From Methanolobus sp. WCC4 (GTDB lineage Archaea; Halobacteriota; Methanosarcinia; Methanosarcinales; Methanosarcinaceae): a DNA stretch of 64,000 bases. A program made the translations under genes and the position numbers. Shown here one piece after another: positions 37,721 to 47,122 of the stretch (position 1 is the stretch's first letter; each line of letters starts with the position of its first letter). The notes under the pieces are model-generated. The model did no database searches. It saw only the letters and a program-made list of their open reading frames with translations, and was not told the origin of the DNA. Where the stretch lies: the NCBI RefSeq assembly GCF_038022665.1, contig NZ_CP150629.1, forward strand, positions 2,338,480-2,402,479, given 5' to 3'.

Positions 37721-40549
37721 TTAACCGATATTGACCTTACCATTGACCGCTTCATAGCTTTTCACGGCCTTCGGAGTATTGAGCAGTATCTTCCTGATCC
37801 TGTTGTACACACTTGGTGACCTCTCCTGATCGAGCCTTTCCAGGAAACGTACCAGCATTCCCACCAGAGGGATGTGATATTCCTCCTCCATCCTGTCAAT
37901 ATTTGCAAGGACATTGAGTATGCTCACAGCATTGTACTCATTGACCTTAGCCAGCCTGAGAACTATATCCTCAAGCAGCTTCCTGCCTTCTTCGGTCTGA
38001 AGTGATCTCTTTCTGTTGAAAGCAAAGCTCCCATAAAGTGCTCTCTGGTCATTTGCCTGTTCTATCCTGAAAGAACCGGAACTTCCAACCTCCCTTACCA
38101 GATCGAATACATCATTGCTGCTGTTGCTTCCCACAACCCTCAGGAAAGCTTCCCAGCTAACCGGATGTTTTTCTGCTTCCTGCTGGAAGGACTTCAACAG
38201 GCTGATCCTGTCAGGTGCGGAACTGTTAAGATAGAAACTGAAAGCACTTAATCTGTCTGTGGCATTTTGTGCTGTCTCGAACTGTTGCCTGATCATCTCA
38301 TGTATCACAGGAGTATCAAGGGTGGAAAGAACAGAAAGGATGGTATTCTTTACCTGACGGTCCTTGATAGAATCAACTTCATCTTTCAGATAGTCCTGAC
38401 CACTATATTCCTTCTCATTGCAGACCTGATAGAGTGATATCAGGGAATCCTCATGCCTGCCTGCTATAGCTTTCAGGAGTTTTTGTTTGACCTCATATAG
38501 CAACTGATAACTGTGTGCAAATCTCTCATCCTCCACTGATTCAAAGATGGTCAGGAACTGAGCACCTGCTTCATTCATCAGGTCATTATCCACGACAAGC
38601 TCGTGATAGAGATCAGTGAATTCCTTTGATGGAAGATGGTCGCTATCCCCTATCAGTTCCATCTTTTCCATATCCACTACACGGTAGAATGCTATGAACC
38701 TGTTGATCAGATCACTGTCCACTTTTGTCTGAAGGACCAGTTCATCGACATCCGCCTCATGAACTACTTTTCCAAAGAAAGAATATCCACGGTTCAGGGA
38801 GAGGAAAGCAGGCCTGTCCACACCAGTGATGATTATTTCCTTCTCCTTACCTTTCATCAGTTCCGTAACTTCTGCAAGGTCATTTCCTTCCCTGTCTACA
38901 AGGGCTACACTGAACGGTAACTCCCAGAACTCAGCTCCTTCAGGGACTTCCTGCTCCAGCAGCAATGTATAAGCCCTTTCATTTTCATCATAGGATGTCC
39001 TTACGTGGACCACAGGGAACTGTGTCTGTTTCAACCAGATATCTGCCATCTCTTTGAACTTCTGTCCTGAAACCTCTTCCATTGCTTCTATCCATTCCCG
39101 TGTTGAAGCATTCGAGTGTTTATATCTGGAATGGTAGACATCCAGAGCCTTTGCAAAGGTCTCCTTCCCCATCATTTTCTCCAGCATCATTACGAATTCA
39201 GGTGCCTTTACATAGGTCACTGCAGAGATAAGGTCATCAGGATCATTGAACCCATCGGGGATGATGGGCATGGATGCTGCTCCCCTGTCAAGGGCAAAGG
39301 TTCCGGAACCCGGAGCCAGAAGGTCAAGTACCTCACCAAGACGGGCGTATTCCTCACCAAAGTGATATGCGTGGTACATCCTTTCAATGTGAACGGTGAC
39401 AGCCTCGTTGAGCCATATCTCAAATGGACTCCAGCCGGTCACCTCTGAACCATTCAGATTGTGATAGAACTCATGTACCTTCACCCTCATCAGGTACTCA
39501 AATGCATTGTCGGTCATATGAGGGAAGGGCATTATGCGGTTGGTGCTGATGGTAGTGTTTCCCACATTCTCCATTCCACCGAAATTAGAGTTCTGCATAC
39601 CTATCTCCCTGTAAACGGTACCTGTGTACCTGTATCCAGTCTGGATGGACCCTGCAGACCTCTTCAGTTCCTCCCTTATCTTTTCCAGCCCCTCATTGTC
39701 GCTTTCACCTTCATTTTTGAGCCTGTCCCTTTCCCGGATCATATCCATGAGCTTTCCACGTAGTTTAAGCTGATCATACTGCTCAGGCCCTGTGAAAAGA
39801 TAGATCCACATGATAGAATCATAAAGAATATCAAGGGATCTCTGAGCTATTACCGGGTCTGAGCCGGGTGGTACCAGAAGTTCAAGGTCAAAGGTATAGC
39901 CGTCAGGGTATTCGAATTCCTTTGTAAACGTCTCATAGGTACCCAGACCAAGGAAGAAGAGATATGTTGCCATTGGTGTGACCGAATTGTCATAGACGAT
40001 CCTGTCCCTGCCGTTCCCAAGAGAATGTCTTGCCTCTACAATATCACCGTTGGTAATGAGATTGGTATATCTCTCATCGGCAATGATGGTTGTAGTGTAA
40101 GTGCATTTTGCCACCATATCATCTATACATGGTACTATCCTCTGGAATCCCCATTGCTGACACTGGGTTATCTGTTGAGGTGGAGCACCGGCAGGAGTTT
40201 CATCGTAATAGAGACCTTCAAGTATGTTATTTGTAGGTCTGCAGATCGTCTGCGTATTTATCACGAACTCAGTGTTCTCAGGTACAGACTGACCGAAACT
40301 GATCAACAGGATATCTTCCTTTTCCCTGTATTCATGATCGATATCGTATTCCCCGCAACTTACAGACAGGATCTCAAGTTTCTTGCAATTAAGTTCCAGT
40401 TCATCAATTGCTTTGTCGAGGGTTTTCAATTTCAGATCGGATGTTACCTTTGTATGGTCGTCGAATATGTCGAAAACAAGGTCCATGTGCACAACTTTAA
40501 CGGTTAATTCTCCAAAATCCTCAGGATAATATTTGTATATTCTTTCCAT
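37721..40549 (-). CDS. M1-family metallopeptidase (aminopeptidase N-like)
   Basis: A 942-residue zinc aminopeptidase-like protein. GGMEN (residues 324-328) replaces the usual GAMEN exopeptidase motif. HEFYH (359-363), followed after 18 residues by E382 in NEAV, is the HEXXH-X18-E zinc site. The N-terminal beta domain has the substrate-binding block QQITQCQQWGFQRIVPCIDD. A charged coil (about 258-300) is inserted between the catalytic beta-strand region and GGMEN. The C-terminal 350 residues are helical, as in tricorn-interacting factors. No signal peptide is seen, so it is probably a cytoplasmic peptidase acting late in protein breakdown. Confidence 0.92.
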   Translation of the reverse strand: MERIYKYYPEDFGELTVKVVHMDLVFDIFDDHTKVTSDLKLKTLDKAIDELELNCKKLEILSVSCGEYDIDHEYREKEDILLISFGQSVPENTEFVINTQTICRPTNNILEGLYYDETPAGAPPQQITQCQQWGFQRIVPCIDDMVAKCTYTTTIIADERYTNLITNGDIVEARHSLGNGRDRIVYDNSVTPMATYLFFLGLGTYETFTKEFEYPDGYTFDLELLVPPGSDPVIAQRSLDILYDSIMWIYLFTGPEQYDQLKLRGKLMDMIRERDRLKNEGESDNEGLEKIREELKRSAGSIQTGYRYTGTVYREIGMQNSNFGGMENVGNTTISTNRIMPFPHMTDNAFEYLMRVKVHEFYHNLNGSEVTGWSPFEIWLNEAVTVHIERMYHAYHFGEEYARLGEVLDLLAPGSGTFALDRGAASMPIIPDGFNDPDDLISAVTYVKAPEFVMMLEKMMGKETFAKALDVYHSRYKHSNASTREWIEAMEEVSGQKFKEMADIWLKQTQFPVVHVRTSYDENERAYTLLLEQEVPEGAEFWELPFSVALVDREGNDLAEVTELMKGKEKEIIITGVDRPAFLSLNRGYSFFGKVVHEADVDELVLQTKVDSDLINRFIAFYRVVDMEKMELIGDSDHLPSKEFTDLYHELVVDNDLMNEAGAQFLTIFESVEDERFAHSYQLLYEVKQKLLKAIAGRHEDSLISLYQVCNEKEYSGQDYLKDEVDSIKDRQVKNTILSVLSTLDTPVIHEMIRQQFETAQNATDRLSAFSFYLNSSAPDRISLLKSFQQEAEKHPVSWEAFLRVVGSNSSNDVFDLVREVGSSGSFRIEQANDQRALYGSFAFNRKRSLQTEEGRKLLEDIVLRLAKVNEYNAVSILNVLANIDRMEEEYHIPLVGMLVRFLERLDQERSPSVYNRIRKILLNTPKAVKSYEAVNGKVNIG

Positions 40550-40816
40550 TGAATAACCTCGGTAATTTCAGGATAGCATAATGATCGGACATTGGACCGG
40601 TCATTGATCTAATTCGTGTTACCAGTCTTTGTTCTTATTATTAATCCGTCTTACTACTCAAGGTTTGGGTCAATGATTCAGACATGGAACACATGATCGA
40701 TCAGGGATATGACAATGGTCTGAATATCACAGTGTATTCACTAAAAGAAGGAAAGAAATAACAAAACTAAAGAGCTAGAAGCTAGGAAAGGCCAAATATT
40801 CTAAAAAGAAGTCAAG
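40550..40816. other. Spacer between the M1 peptidase and tRNA genes
   Basis: This short spacer carries no supported gene. A 25-codon frame at 40684-40761 is open (start MEHMIDQGYDNG) but has no ribosome site or homologue that I recognise. Confidence 0.5.
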
Positions 40817-40891
40817 TGGGCCTAACCGGATTCGAACCGGTGGCCGCTCGGTTATGAGCCGAGCGCTCTAACCTGGCTAAGCTACAGGCCC
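40817..40891 (-). tRNA. tRNA with CAU anticodon (Ile2 or elongator Met)
   Basis: On the minus strand a full cloverleaf reads from GGGCCTG to TAGGCCC plus discriminator A. The anticodon loop is CTCATAA on a CTCGG/CCGAG stem, and the T arm ACCGG-TTCGAAT-CCGGT is perfect. CCA is not encoded. A CAU anticodon fits elongator methionine or isoleucine-2 (agmatidine-modified). The GGG start and A discriminator make Ile2 plausible, but I cannot decide. Confidence 0.93.
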
Positions 40892-40912
40892 AATGCGAAA
40901 AAAGTTTTGAAG

Positions 40913-40985
40913 CGCCGCAAACAGGGCTCGAACCTGTGACATTCTGGTTAACAGCCAGACACTCTACCAACTGAGTTATTGCGGC
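40913..40985 (-). tRNA. tRNA-Asn (GUU)
   Basis: The minus strand shows a complete tRNA: acceptor GCCGCAA/TTGCGGC with discriminator G, D arm with AGTTGGTAG, anticodon stem-loop TCTGG-CTGTTAA-CCAGA giving anticodon GUU, and T arm ACAGG-TTCGAGC-CCTGT. CCA is not encoded. It lies 21 bases upstream of the CAU tRNA and the two are probably one transcript. Confidence 0.95.
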
Positions 40986-41249
40986 TCTCAGCAAGGCGCT
41001 TAGGCGCGAATTCCTCTAATGCAGTTATTGCTTTTAAACCTTTTGATTGCACCAGTTCTTTGTTTTAATTTTTGGACTAATTTTGACAGGCCATCATAAT
41101 GATGATGATAATATATGCTTGGATGTATATGTTCCAATAGAAACGAGGGGGTAAAAATACAACGGTCATTAATATACAGTAACCCTGACCAGTTACATCC
41201 CTCATATTTTTATTAAAACTGCCTTAAACAAAGATAACCACGTGCGGCA

Positions 41250-42269
41250 TCAATGCCCGGGCACAATGGGAATATGCTCACCGCAACGTGGGCAAGTGGT
41301 CCCATCGGTCAACTTATTCAATTCAATATTGAACATTCCTCTTTTGATCAGCAATTCCCCACATTGAGGACAGACGGTGTTCTCGTAATCCGTTCCCGCT
41401 ACATTCCCGATGTAGATATATCGCAGACCCTCCTCCCCTGCAATATCGTATGCCCTTTCAAGCGTTGCCAGAGGAGTTGAAGGAATGTTCTGCAACTTGT
41501 AGTACGGATGGAAGCGGGTGAAATGAACAGGAGTATCCTCACCAAGATTCTCGCGTACCCACACACACATCTCCCGTATCTCCTCCGGAGAATCGTTTAG
41601 AGTAGGTATTATCAGGTTCACGACCTCCACATGCATCCCCAGTTCCCTTGCAAGTTTTGCGGACTCAAGTACAGGTGCCAGTTTCGCACTTGCTATATCA
41701 TGGTAGAATTCCTCTGTGAACGCCTTGATATCCACCCTGAAAGCATCCAGATACGGGGCTATCATTTCCAGCCCCTCCTTTGTGATATAGCCATTGGTGA
41801 TATATGCAGTTGCCAGCCCGGCCTCCTTTGCCAGTTTTGCACAATCATAGGTATATTCGAACCATATGGTCGGTTCGTTGTAGGTCCATGCAATGACCTC
41901 TGCCCCCGAGGCCACAGCCCTTTCAACAGCCCTCTCAGGAGTGATCTCGATGGCATTGGCCTCATCTATATCTATCTGGGATATGGTCCAGTTCTGGCAG
42001 TGCTTACACCTGAAATTACAACCTATGGTCCCCAGGGAATAGGCCAGCGAACCCGGATGGAAATGGAAGAGCGGTTTCTTCTCAATGGGATCCAGAGCCT
42101 CACTGGAGACAACGTTATAGTTCAGGGTGTACAGGGTTCCCTCCCTGTTCTCCCTTACAGCACAGATCCCTCTCTTTCCCGGAGCTATCCTGCACCTGTG
42201 ACTGCACAGTTTACACCGGACCTTTCCATCATCAAGTCTGTCATAAAGCATCGCTTCCCTGATCATCAA
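41250..42269 (-). CDS. amrS: AmmeMemoRadiSam-system radical SAM protein
   Basis: A 339-residue radical SAM enzyme of the AmrS group. N-terminal cysteines (CKLCSHRCRIAPGKRGIC) precede the SAM cluster motif CNFRCKHC near residue 84. WTYNEPTIWFEYTYD, YITNGYITKEGL and FRVDIKAF line the barrel, and the C-terminus holds two CxxC pairs (CPQCGELL and CPRCGEHI) for zinc. The protein belongs to the Memo-AMMECR1-radical SAM set widespread in archaea, whose reaction is undefined; Memo and AMMECR1 genes are not in this window. It is probably monocistronic, downstream of the tRNA pair. Confidence 0.93.
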   Translation of the reverse strand: MMIREAMLYDRLDDGKVRCKLCSHRCRIAPGKRGICAVRENREGTLYTLNYNVVSSEALDPIEKKPLFHFHPGSLAYSLGTIGCNFRCKHCQNWTISQIDIDEANAIEITPERAVERAVASGAEVIAWTYNEPTIWFEYTYDCAKLAKEAGLATAYITNGYITKEGLEMIAPYLDAFRVDIKAFTEEFYHDIASAKLAPVLESAKLARELGMHVEVVNLIIPTLNDSPEEIREMCVWVRENLGEDTPVHFTRFHPYYKLQNIPSTPLATLERAYDIAGEEGLRYIYIGNVAGTDYENTVCPQCGELLIKRGMFNIELNKLTDGTTCPRCGEHIPIVPGH

Positions 42270-42400
42270 TTACACCCAATAGAAGATTCGAGCTGATCAC
42301 TCATTAAGTTAAGTGTTGGGCAGGGAAGGAACAGATAAGAAAAACGCAAAAGAATTATCAATGAATGTGGATGTTGATATATCCCTGTTTCATCCTTAGT

Positions 42401-43318
42401 TCATGAAATGAGGTTCAGGTCCACATCAAAGATTGATTTAGTGACATTGAGTTTGATATCCTCCCCGGAACCACCTTTCAGGAAGAAGACTACCACAGAG
42501 TCATTGTAACTTATCGAATACTCTGATGCATCCATTCCTGCATCATCCGTCATTGTCTCAAAGAAGGTCACCCATGAAGATACCTGTGATGTCCTTAAGG
42601 TCATCGTCATATCTGTAAAGAGTATACCTTCCCAGTACAGGGAGTCTGAACCATTTGTCCTGAAAGTAAGTTCCTCCACAGAACTGCTGCTGATACTTCT
42701 TGTAGGACCATCCATATCCACAGCATTGACATACATAGTGATATTTGTGGAATTCTCCGTCCTTTTCACTGACATCTGAGGTTCAAGGCGCATAAGTGAA
42801 TAGTCATTCTGGGAAACTATCAGTGCACCATTCTCATATGTCAGGACCTGATTGACAAAATAATTGTTGTCAGATGCATAAGTAACAGTACCAAGGTCAA
42901 GCAACACCGGATCACTATCATAGTCAAGGCCTGGTGTAGTTGCCACTATATTCATATCGAACTCTTCGTCATTTATAGCCAGCCTGCCACTGGACTTCCC
43001 TGAAGCGAATATAGGGATCGAGGCTCCTCCCATCTTAACAGGGACACTGAGTGAAAGACTCGTGGAAGGTTCTGTCAGGGAGTATGCGGATAACATATCC
43101 ACCTCATTCTTCATCTCAGCCATATCATAGAAAACATCATCCATATGTACCTGCTCAGCACTGGTTTTCCATTCAGGCACATACTGCACATTCACAACGG
43201 TAATGACCGAGACAACGATACCAAGTAGAAGCACAGCTGATATCACACTGGAGATGGCACTACTACATTTGCCCAGACTTTTGAATTCCACTTCAGTTCG
43301 CTTTTTCTGTGCTCTCAT
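42401..43318 (-). CDS. Archaeal type IV pilin-like protein
   Basis: A 305-residue exported protein. After a basic start (MRAQKKRTEVEFKSLGKC) comes SSAISSVISAVLLLGIVVSVITVV, the hydrophobic helix of archaeal type IV pilins, whose prepilin peptidase site would lie just before SSAIS. The rest is an extended beta-rich ectodomain with Ser/Thr-rich strands and N-glycosylation sequons such as NST and NIT. It ends a three-gene minus-strand cluster, 10 bases after the TadC-like membrane gene, so it is probably the main or minor subunit of the pilus made by that system. The cleavage site is a prediction. Confidence 0.82.
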   Translation of the reverse strand: MRAQKKRTEVEFKSLGKCSSAISSVISAVLLLGIVVSVITVVNVQYVPEWKTSAEQVHMDDVFYDMAEMKNEVDMLSAYSLTEPSTSLSLSVPVKMGGASIPIFASGKSSGRLAINDEEFDMNIVATTPGLDYDSDPVLLDLGTVTYASDNNYFVNQVLTYENGALIVSQNDYSLMRLEPQMSVKRTENSTNITMYVNAVDMDGPTRSISSSSVEELTFRTNGSDSLYWEGILFTDMTMTLRTSQVSSWVTFFETMTDDAGMDASEYSISYNDSVVVFFLKGGSGEDIKLNVTKSIFDVDLNLIS

Positions 43319-43327
43319 AGATCCGCC

Positions 43328-45274
43328 TCAGATCAGTACTGTGAATATGATATAGGAGATCGACATCATCAGAATTGAGTGTTTGAGTCCTGAATAGATA
43401 TACCCGGTGCTCATCTTTCCTGCAACCAGGCCGGAACAGAATCCCTGGATCATAGCAGCATGGAAGAATAACAATGTATACGTTTCAAGGTCGAAGTCGA
43501 TCGAAAAGGATGAACCTGCAACTGCATTATCCATGGATGCAGGCATAGCAGGCAGGAAATAAGCTGCAAGTATGTAAACGATGAACAGGAACACCGCGAA
43601 TGCTATGTAGATGATAAAAACATAAACGAAGATCTCAGCATTACGTTCTTTCTTGAGCTGCCTCTGGACATCGGCATCATGTGCTGCTATTGTCAGGACA
43701 GTCTTGATATCACTGGTTGCTTCATTGGCCTTGATGATGAGAGTTATCAAACGCCTTGTCATATCCGTACGGATACGGTACTCGAACTTCCTCAATGCAT
43801 CATCGAGTTTCGTACCCCATGATATATCGTTCACAAGACGTGTGACTTCGGTATGAAGGACACCCACTTTCAATTGCATGCTCATGATTATAGCATCTAC
43901 GAGAAGGATACCTGCCTCATTTATACTTGCCAGGTTGTTGAGAAAATCAGGTATGCTCGATTCTATCTGCTTTACACGATAACTTCTGATCTCATCAAAT
44001 ATGACGAATGGGGTCAGCATTATGAGAGACGATATGAAGATATGGTCATCTACAGCACTTGCATTTATAGTATTATAGTTGGTGAAATAGATAATATTCC
44101 TGAGATTTATGTAATCACCAATCGAGTGGAAAACATAGATAAGTGCCAGAGGAATGGTCACAATGAAAACATACGATGGTTTGCCTGTAAAAAGACTGAT
44201 AGGATGCAATATCTGATCCATCGTCTTGACAAATCTGGCATGATATCGAATACTTCTTCTTTTATTATCTTCATCTTCGTCCCCTTCTCTTATAGGAATG
44301 GCAGAGAAATGGTCCAGCTTTTTTTCCACCACATAATAGGGAGGAACCTTGGGATTATCATTGGTCAGTGAATTAAGGAGTATCAGGAAGAAAACGGTCC
44401 CTATCGGGATTAAAATGTACACTATTAAATTAAGTATGCTGGCAGAACCCGTATTTACAAGCCCCAGAACCACAAGGATAGTAATAAGGAAAAGCGGACC
44501 AGCTACAAATGCAGAGATATATACTTCAGCAAGGACACCCAGCGTCTCAAAGAAAATCTTCTGTTCCTTGGTAGCTGTGAGACGATACTGATCATTCTTT
44601 GCTTTCAGGTATGAACTTACATCACCACCACTGGTGACAACTGATGTAAGGCCCTCAAGGAAATCCTTGAACTTCTTGGAAGGTGTCCTCTGACCGGCCT
44701 TATCGAGAGCTTCCAGAAGATCGGTGCCATAATATTCCATATCCTTTACAATAAGACCGATCTCCTCTGCAGATGAACCATATATATAGTAGTTCTCGGC
44801 CAGCGAACTCATTACATCAAGGAGATTCATGCCTCCACCACGACTCATTGCATAAAGATATGCAGTACTATGCGGCAGGGACTGATTTATGAGTGTGCTT
44901 CTTATATTCACCTGCACCTCAGGTATCGATGTGAAGATATAATATGTGAGGGATAAGGCTATGGTTGCAAATAGAACGGCTATCCCAACACTCAGGATGA
45001 AATGAAAATTGGATATGATCAACGGATGTGTGGATCCGATACCCAGCATATAAGGCTGGACCCCTTCCATCCAGAAGTATCCGATGAGCAGACCTGCGAT
45101 ACCGGCTATTACAGCCATCAGGGAAGATAAAAAGTATATCTGTGCGATATATTGCTCGATAAGGATGCCCATGCCTGCTTTGCGTATAAGTGACCTTTGT
45201 TTCTCATAACGGCCAATATGCTTCCTTACATAGTTTCCGAATAAAAGATGTGAAACAGAATCTATGATATCCAT
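43328..45274 (-). CDS. Type II/IV secretion system membrane protein (TadC/FlaJ-like)
   Basis: A membrane platform protein of about 648 residues with two type II secretion F-type domains: the first after an N-terminal helix pair, centred near residues 130-300 (SRGGGMNLLDVMSSLAENY), the second near 425-560 (NEAGILLVDAIIMSMQLKVG). At least eight hydrophobic segments are present, as in FlaJ/TadB-TadC fusions of archaeal pilus systems. The frame begins at GTG 45283, directly after the ATPase stop; ATG 45274 is the better start because GGTG lies six bases before it. It anchors the ATPase and extrudes the pilin encoded downstream. Confidence 0.88.
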   Translation of the reverse strand: MDIIDSVSHLLFGNYVRKHIGRYEKQRSLIRKAGMGILIEQYIAQIYFLSSLMAVIAGIAGLLIGYFWMEGVQPYMLGIGSTHPLIISNFHFILSVGIAVLFATIALSLTYYIFTSIPEVQVNIRSTLINQSLPHSTAYLYAMSRGGGMNLLDVMSSLAENYYIYGSSAEEIGLIVKDMEYYGTDLLEALDKAGQRTPSKKFKDFLEGLTSVVTSGGDVSSYLKAKNDQYRLTATKEQKIFFETLGVLAEVYISAFVAGPLFLITILVVLGLVNTGSASILNLIVYILIPIGTVFFLILLNSLTNDNPKVPPYYVVEKKLDHFSAIPIREGDEDEDNKRRSIRYHARFVKTMDQILHPISLFTGKPSYVFIVTIPLALIYVFHSIGDYINLRNIIYFTNYNTINASAVDDHIFISSLIMLTPFVIFDEIRSYRVKQIESSIPDFLNNLASINEAGILLVDAIIMSMQLKVGVLHTEVTRLVNDISWGTKLDDALRKFEYRIRTDMTRRLITLIIKANEATSDIKTVLTIAAHDADVQRQLKKERNAEIFVYVFIIYIAFAVFLFIVYILAAYFLPAMPASMDNAVAGSSFSIDFDLETYTLLFFHAAMIQGFCSGLVAGKMSTGYIYSGLKHSILMMSISYIIFTVLI

Positions 45275-45283
45275 CCAGAGCAC

Positions 45284-46975
45284 CTACATATTCTCATCAA
45301 GGATAGATTCCAGAGTATCATTCCCGATAGCCTCAAGAACTTTATTCGAATCTGCATCATACGCCTGTACTACAAGAGAGATACGTATATAGTCCCTGAT
45401 ATCATTCCTGATCAGGTAATTGATAACGCGTTCCCTTCTTCCCAGTTCTTCGAGGAGTGTGTTCTTGTCCCATCCCCTTGAGATCATGACCTTGTTAAGA
45501 GTATATGAATCACCAGTGCGGATGAACTCATCTTTTACAGGGTCCCACCTGTAAAGTTCATTTATGCGTATGTAACCGGTCTTTGTATCTATACCTGTGA
45601 ACTCTACAAGACTTTTGGTCCTTCTAACCCTTTTACCTTTTACAAACGTCTGCACCTGTATGCTCAGAATATCAAGTGATTGTAGCATGACATGAGGAAC
45701 ATTAAGAGGAGGACTGTCAAGCCTGTTGACAACGGTCTGGACATCACCTGCATGCATGGTGGAATAGGTAGCATGGCCCGTGGATATGGCCTGGAAAAGT
45801 GTCAGCGCCTCTTCACCCCTGATCTCTCCCACCAGTATATATTCGGGCCTCTGCCTCAAAGCAGAACGCAGCAGGTCATACATGGAGACCTCACCTGCAC
45901 TGCTGACATTCATTGGCTTGCGTGTGACACCAGCGATCCAGTTATCGTGGTGCAGGGTTACTTCCCTTGTATCCTCTATTGATACAACCTTGGATAAAGG
46001 TGGAATGAAAAGGGAAACTGCATTGAGCATCGAGGTCTTACCGGATGCTGTACCTCCGGCAAAGATAGCGCAATCCCCGTTCTCCATTGAAAGCCAGAAA
46101 TACGCCATCATCTCGACATTACAGGTATTGTAATTTATCAGGTCTATCGGGGTTATCGGGTCACCCCTGAACTTCCTGATAGTGAAAGAGCTACCTCTGG
46201 TAGTTATTTCTTTACCAAGGGTCGCCTGCAGTCGGGAACCATCTGGAAGGGTGGCATCGACCATAGGTTCGCTCATGGAAATATGCTTTCCACTTTTCTG
46301 GCAGAGCTTGATCACAAGAGAATCAAGTTCCTTTTCACCAAAGGAGACGTTCGTCTTGATGTTACGATATCTGGAGTGGTACATAAAGACAGGTATGTCT
46401 ATACCATCACAGGAGATGTCCTCTATGTTGGGGTCGAGCATCAATGAGTTTATACGATCGTGACCAAGGAAATTGCGCTTGAGATAGTAGAGTATACGGA
46501 ATTGAGAAGGTACCTCAAGACTGGCATGGTACCTGTTGAAAAGTATCAGTGCATTTTCCATTAATGCTGTTTCTTTGTCTTTACCTGAACCAACCCCGCC
46601 AAGACTGAGGATGTCCTGAAGATCATCATAGACCCTCTCAAGGATATCCTTCTCATACAGTGTCAGCATTGGTTCAACGACATGATATTGATAGATATTA
46701 TTTCTCTCGATAATGGAAATGAAAGAATAAGGTTCATTCACCCAGTACCTTTCCACTTCAGTGAAGCCATCAGGTATCTCGAACTCTATGAGTGAGCCAT
46801 GTAACTCCAGATCATATACAGGAAGCTCTGTGCGTGGATGCAGGATGTAGTGGATACCAGCCTTTACACTACCGATAAAAGAAGATAATCTGGAAGGTTC
46901 TTTCTCATCCATCCCGGATATATCATCAGGGATCGCTTCATCTACGATCAGCATGTCTGGTTCCGAATCCTTCAT
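45284..46975 (-). CDS. Type II/IV secretion system ATPase (pilus assembly)
   Basis: A 563-residue hexameric secretion ATPase of the TadA/FlaI/archaeal PilB class. A mainly acidic N-terminal region precedes the ATPase core: Walker A GGTASGKTS near residues 303-311, the Asp box SIEDTREVTLHHDNW, Walker B ILVGEIRGEEALT, and the His box GHATYSTMHAG near 415. It powers pilus assembly with the TadC-like protein directly downstream. It is the first gene of the cluster; its TATA box is about 27 bases from the ATG, so the mRNA is probably leaderless. Confidence 0.92.
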   Translation of the reverse strand: MKDSEPDMLIVDEAIPDDISGMDEKEPSRLSSFIGSVKAGIHYILHPRTELPVYDLELHGSLIEFEIPDGFTEVERYWVNEPYSFISIIERNNIYQYHVVEPMLTLYEKDILERVYDDLQDILSLGGVGSGKDKETALMENALILFNRYHASLEVPSQFRILYYLKRNFLGHDRINSLMLDPNIEDISCDGIDIPVFMYHSRYRNIKTNVSFGEKELDSLVIKLCQKSGKHISMSEPMVDATLPDGSRLQATLGKEITTRGSSFTIRKFRGDPITPIDLINYNTCNVEMMAYFWLSMENGDCAIFAGGTASGKTSMLNAVSLFIPPLSKVVSIEDTREVTLHHDNWIAGVTRKPMNVSSAGEVSMYDLLRSALRQRPEYILVGEIRGEEALTLFQAISTGHATYSTMHAGDVQTVVNRLDSPPLNVPHVMLQSLDILSIQVQTFVKGKRVRRTKSLVEFTGIDTKTGYIRINELYRWDPVKDEFIRTGDSYTLNKVMISRGWDKNTLLEELGRRERVINYLIRNDIRDYIRISLVVQAYDADSNKVLEAIGNDTLESILDENM

Positions 46976-46996
46976 CGACTAATATATAATCTTATG

Positions 46997-47007
46997 TATA
47001 TAAAAAG
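46997..47007 (-). promoter_or_regulatory. TATA box of the pilus operon, leaderless geometry
   Basis: Minus-strand CTTTTTATATA has its centre about 27 bases before the A of ATG 46975, the usual TATA-to-start distance. The transcript therefore probably starts at, or within a few bases of, the start codon, and no ribosome site is seen. Confidence 0.55.
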
Positions 47008-47122
47008 TCTTTGACCTTTTAATTATATACTAACAAACTGACGTATCCAATACAAAAAAGATAACTAAGACCAAATAAAAGGAAGGAATTAAAAAATAGA
47101 ACTACAGATGACACCGGCGGAG

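Noticed and set aside
40684-40761. 25-codon frame (start MEHMIDQGYDNG) before the tRNA genes
   Set aside because: It is open but very short, with no ribosome site, no TATA element at the right distance and no second copy for comparison.
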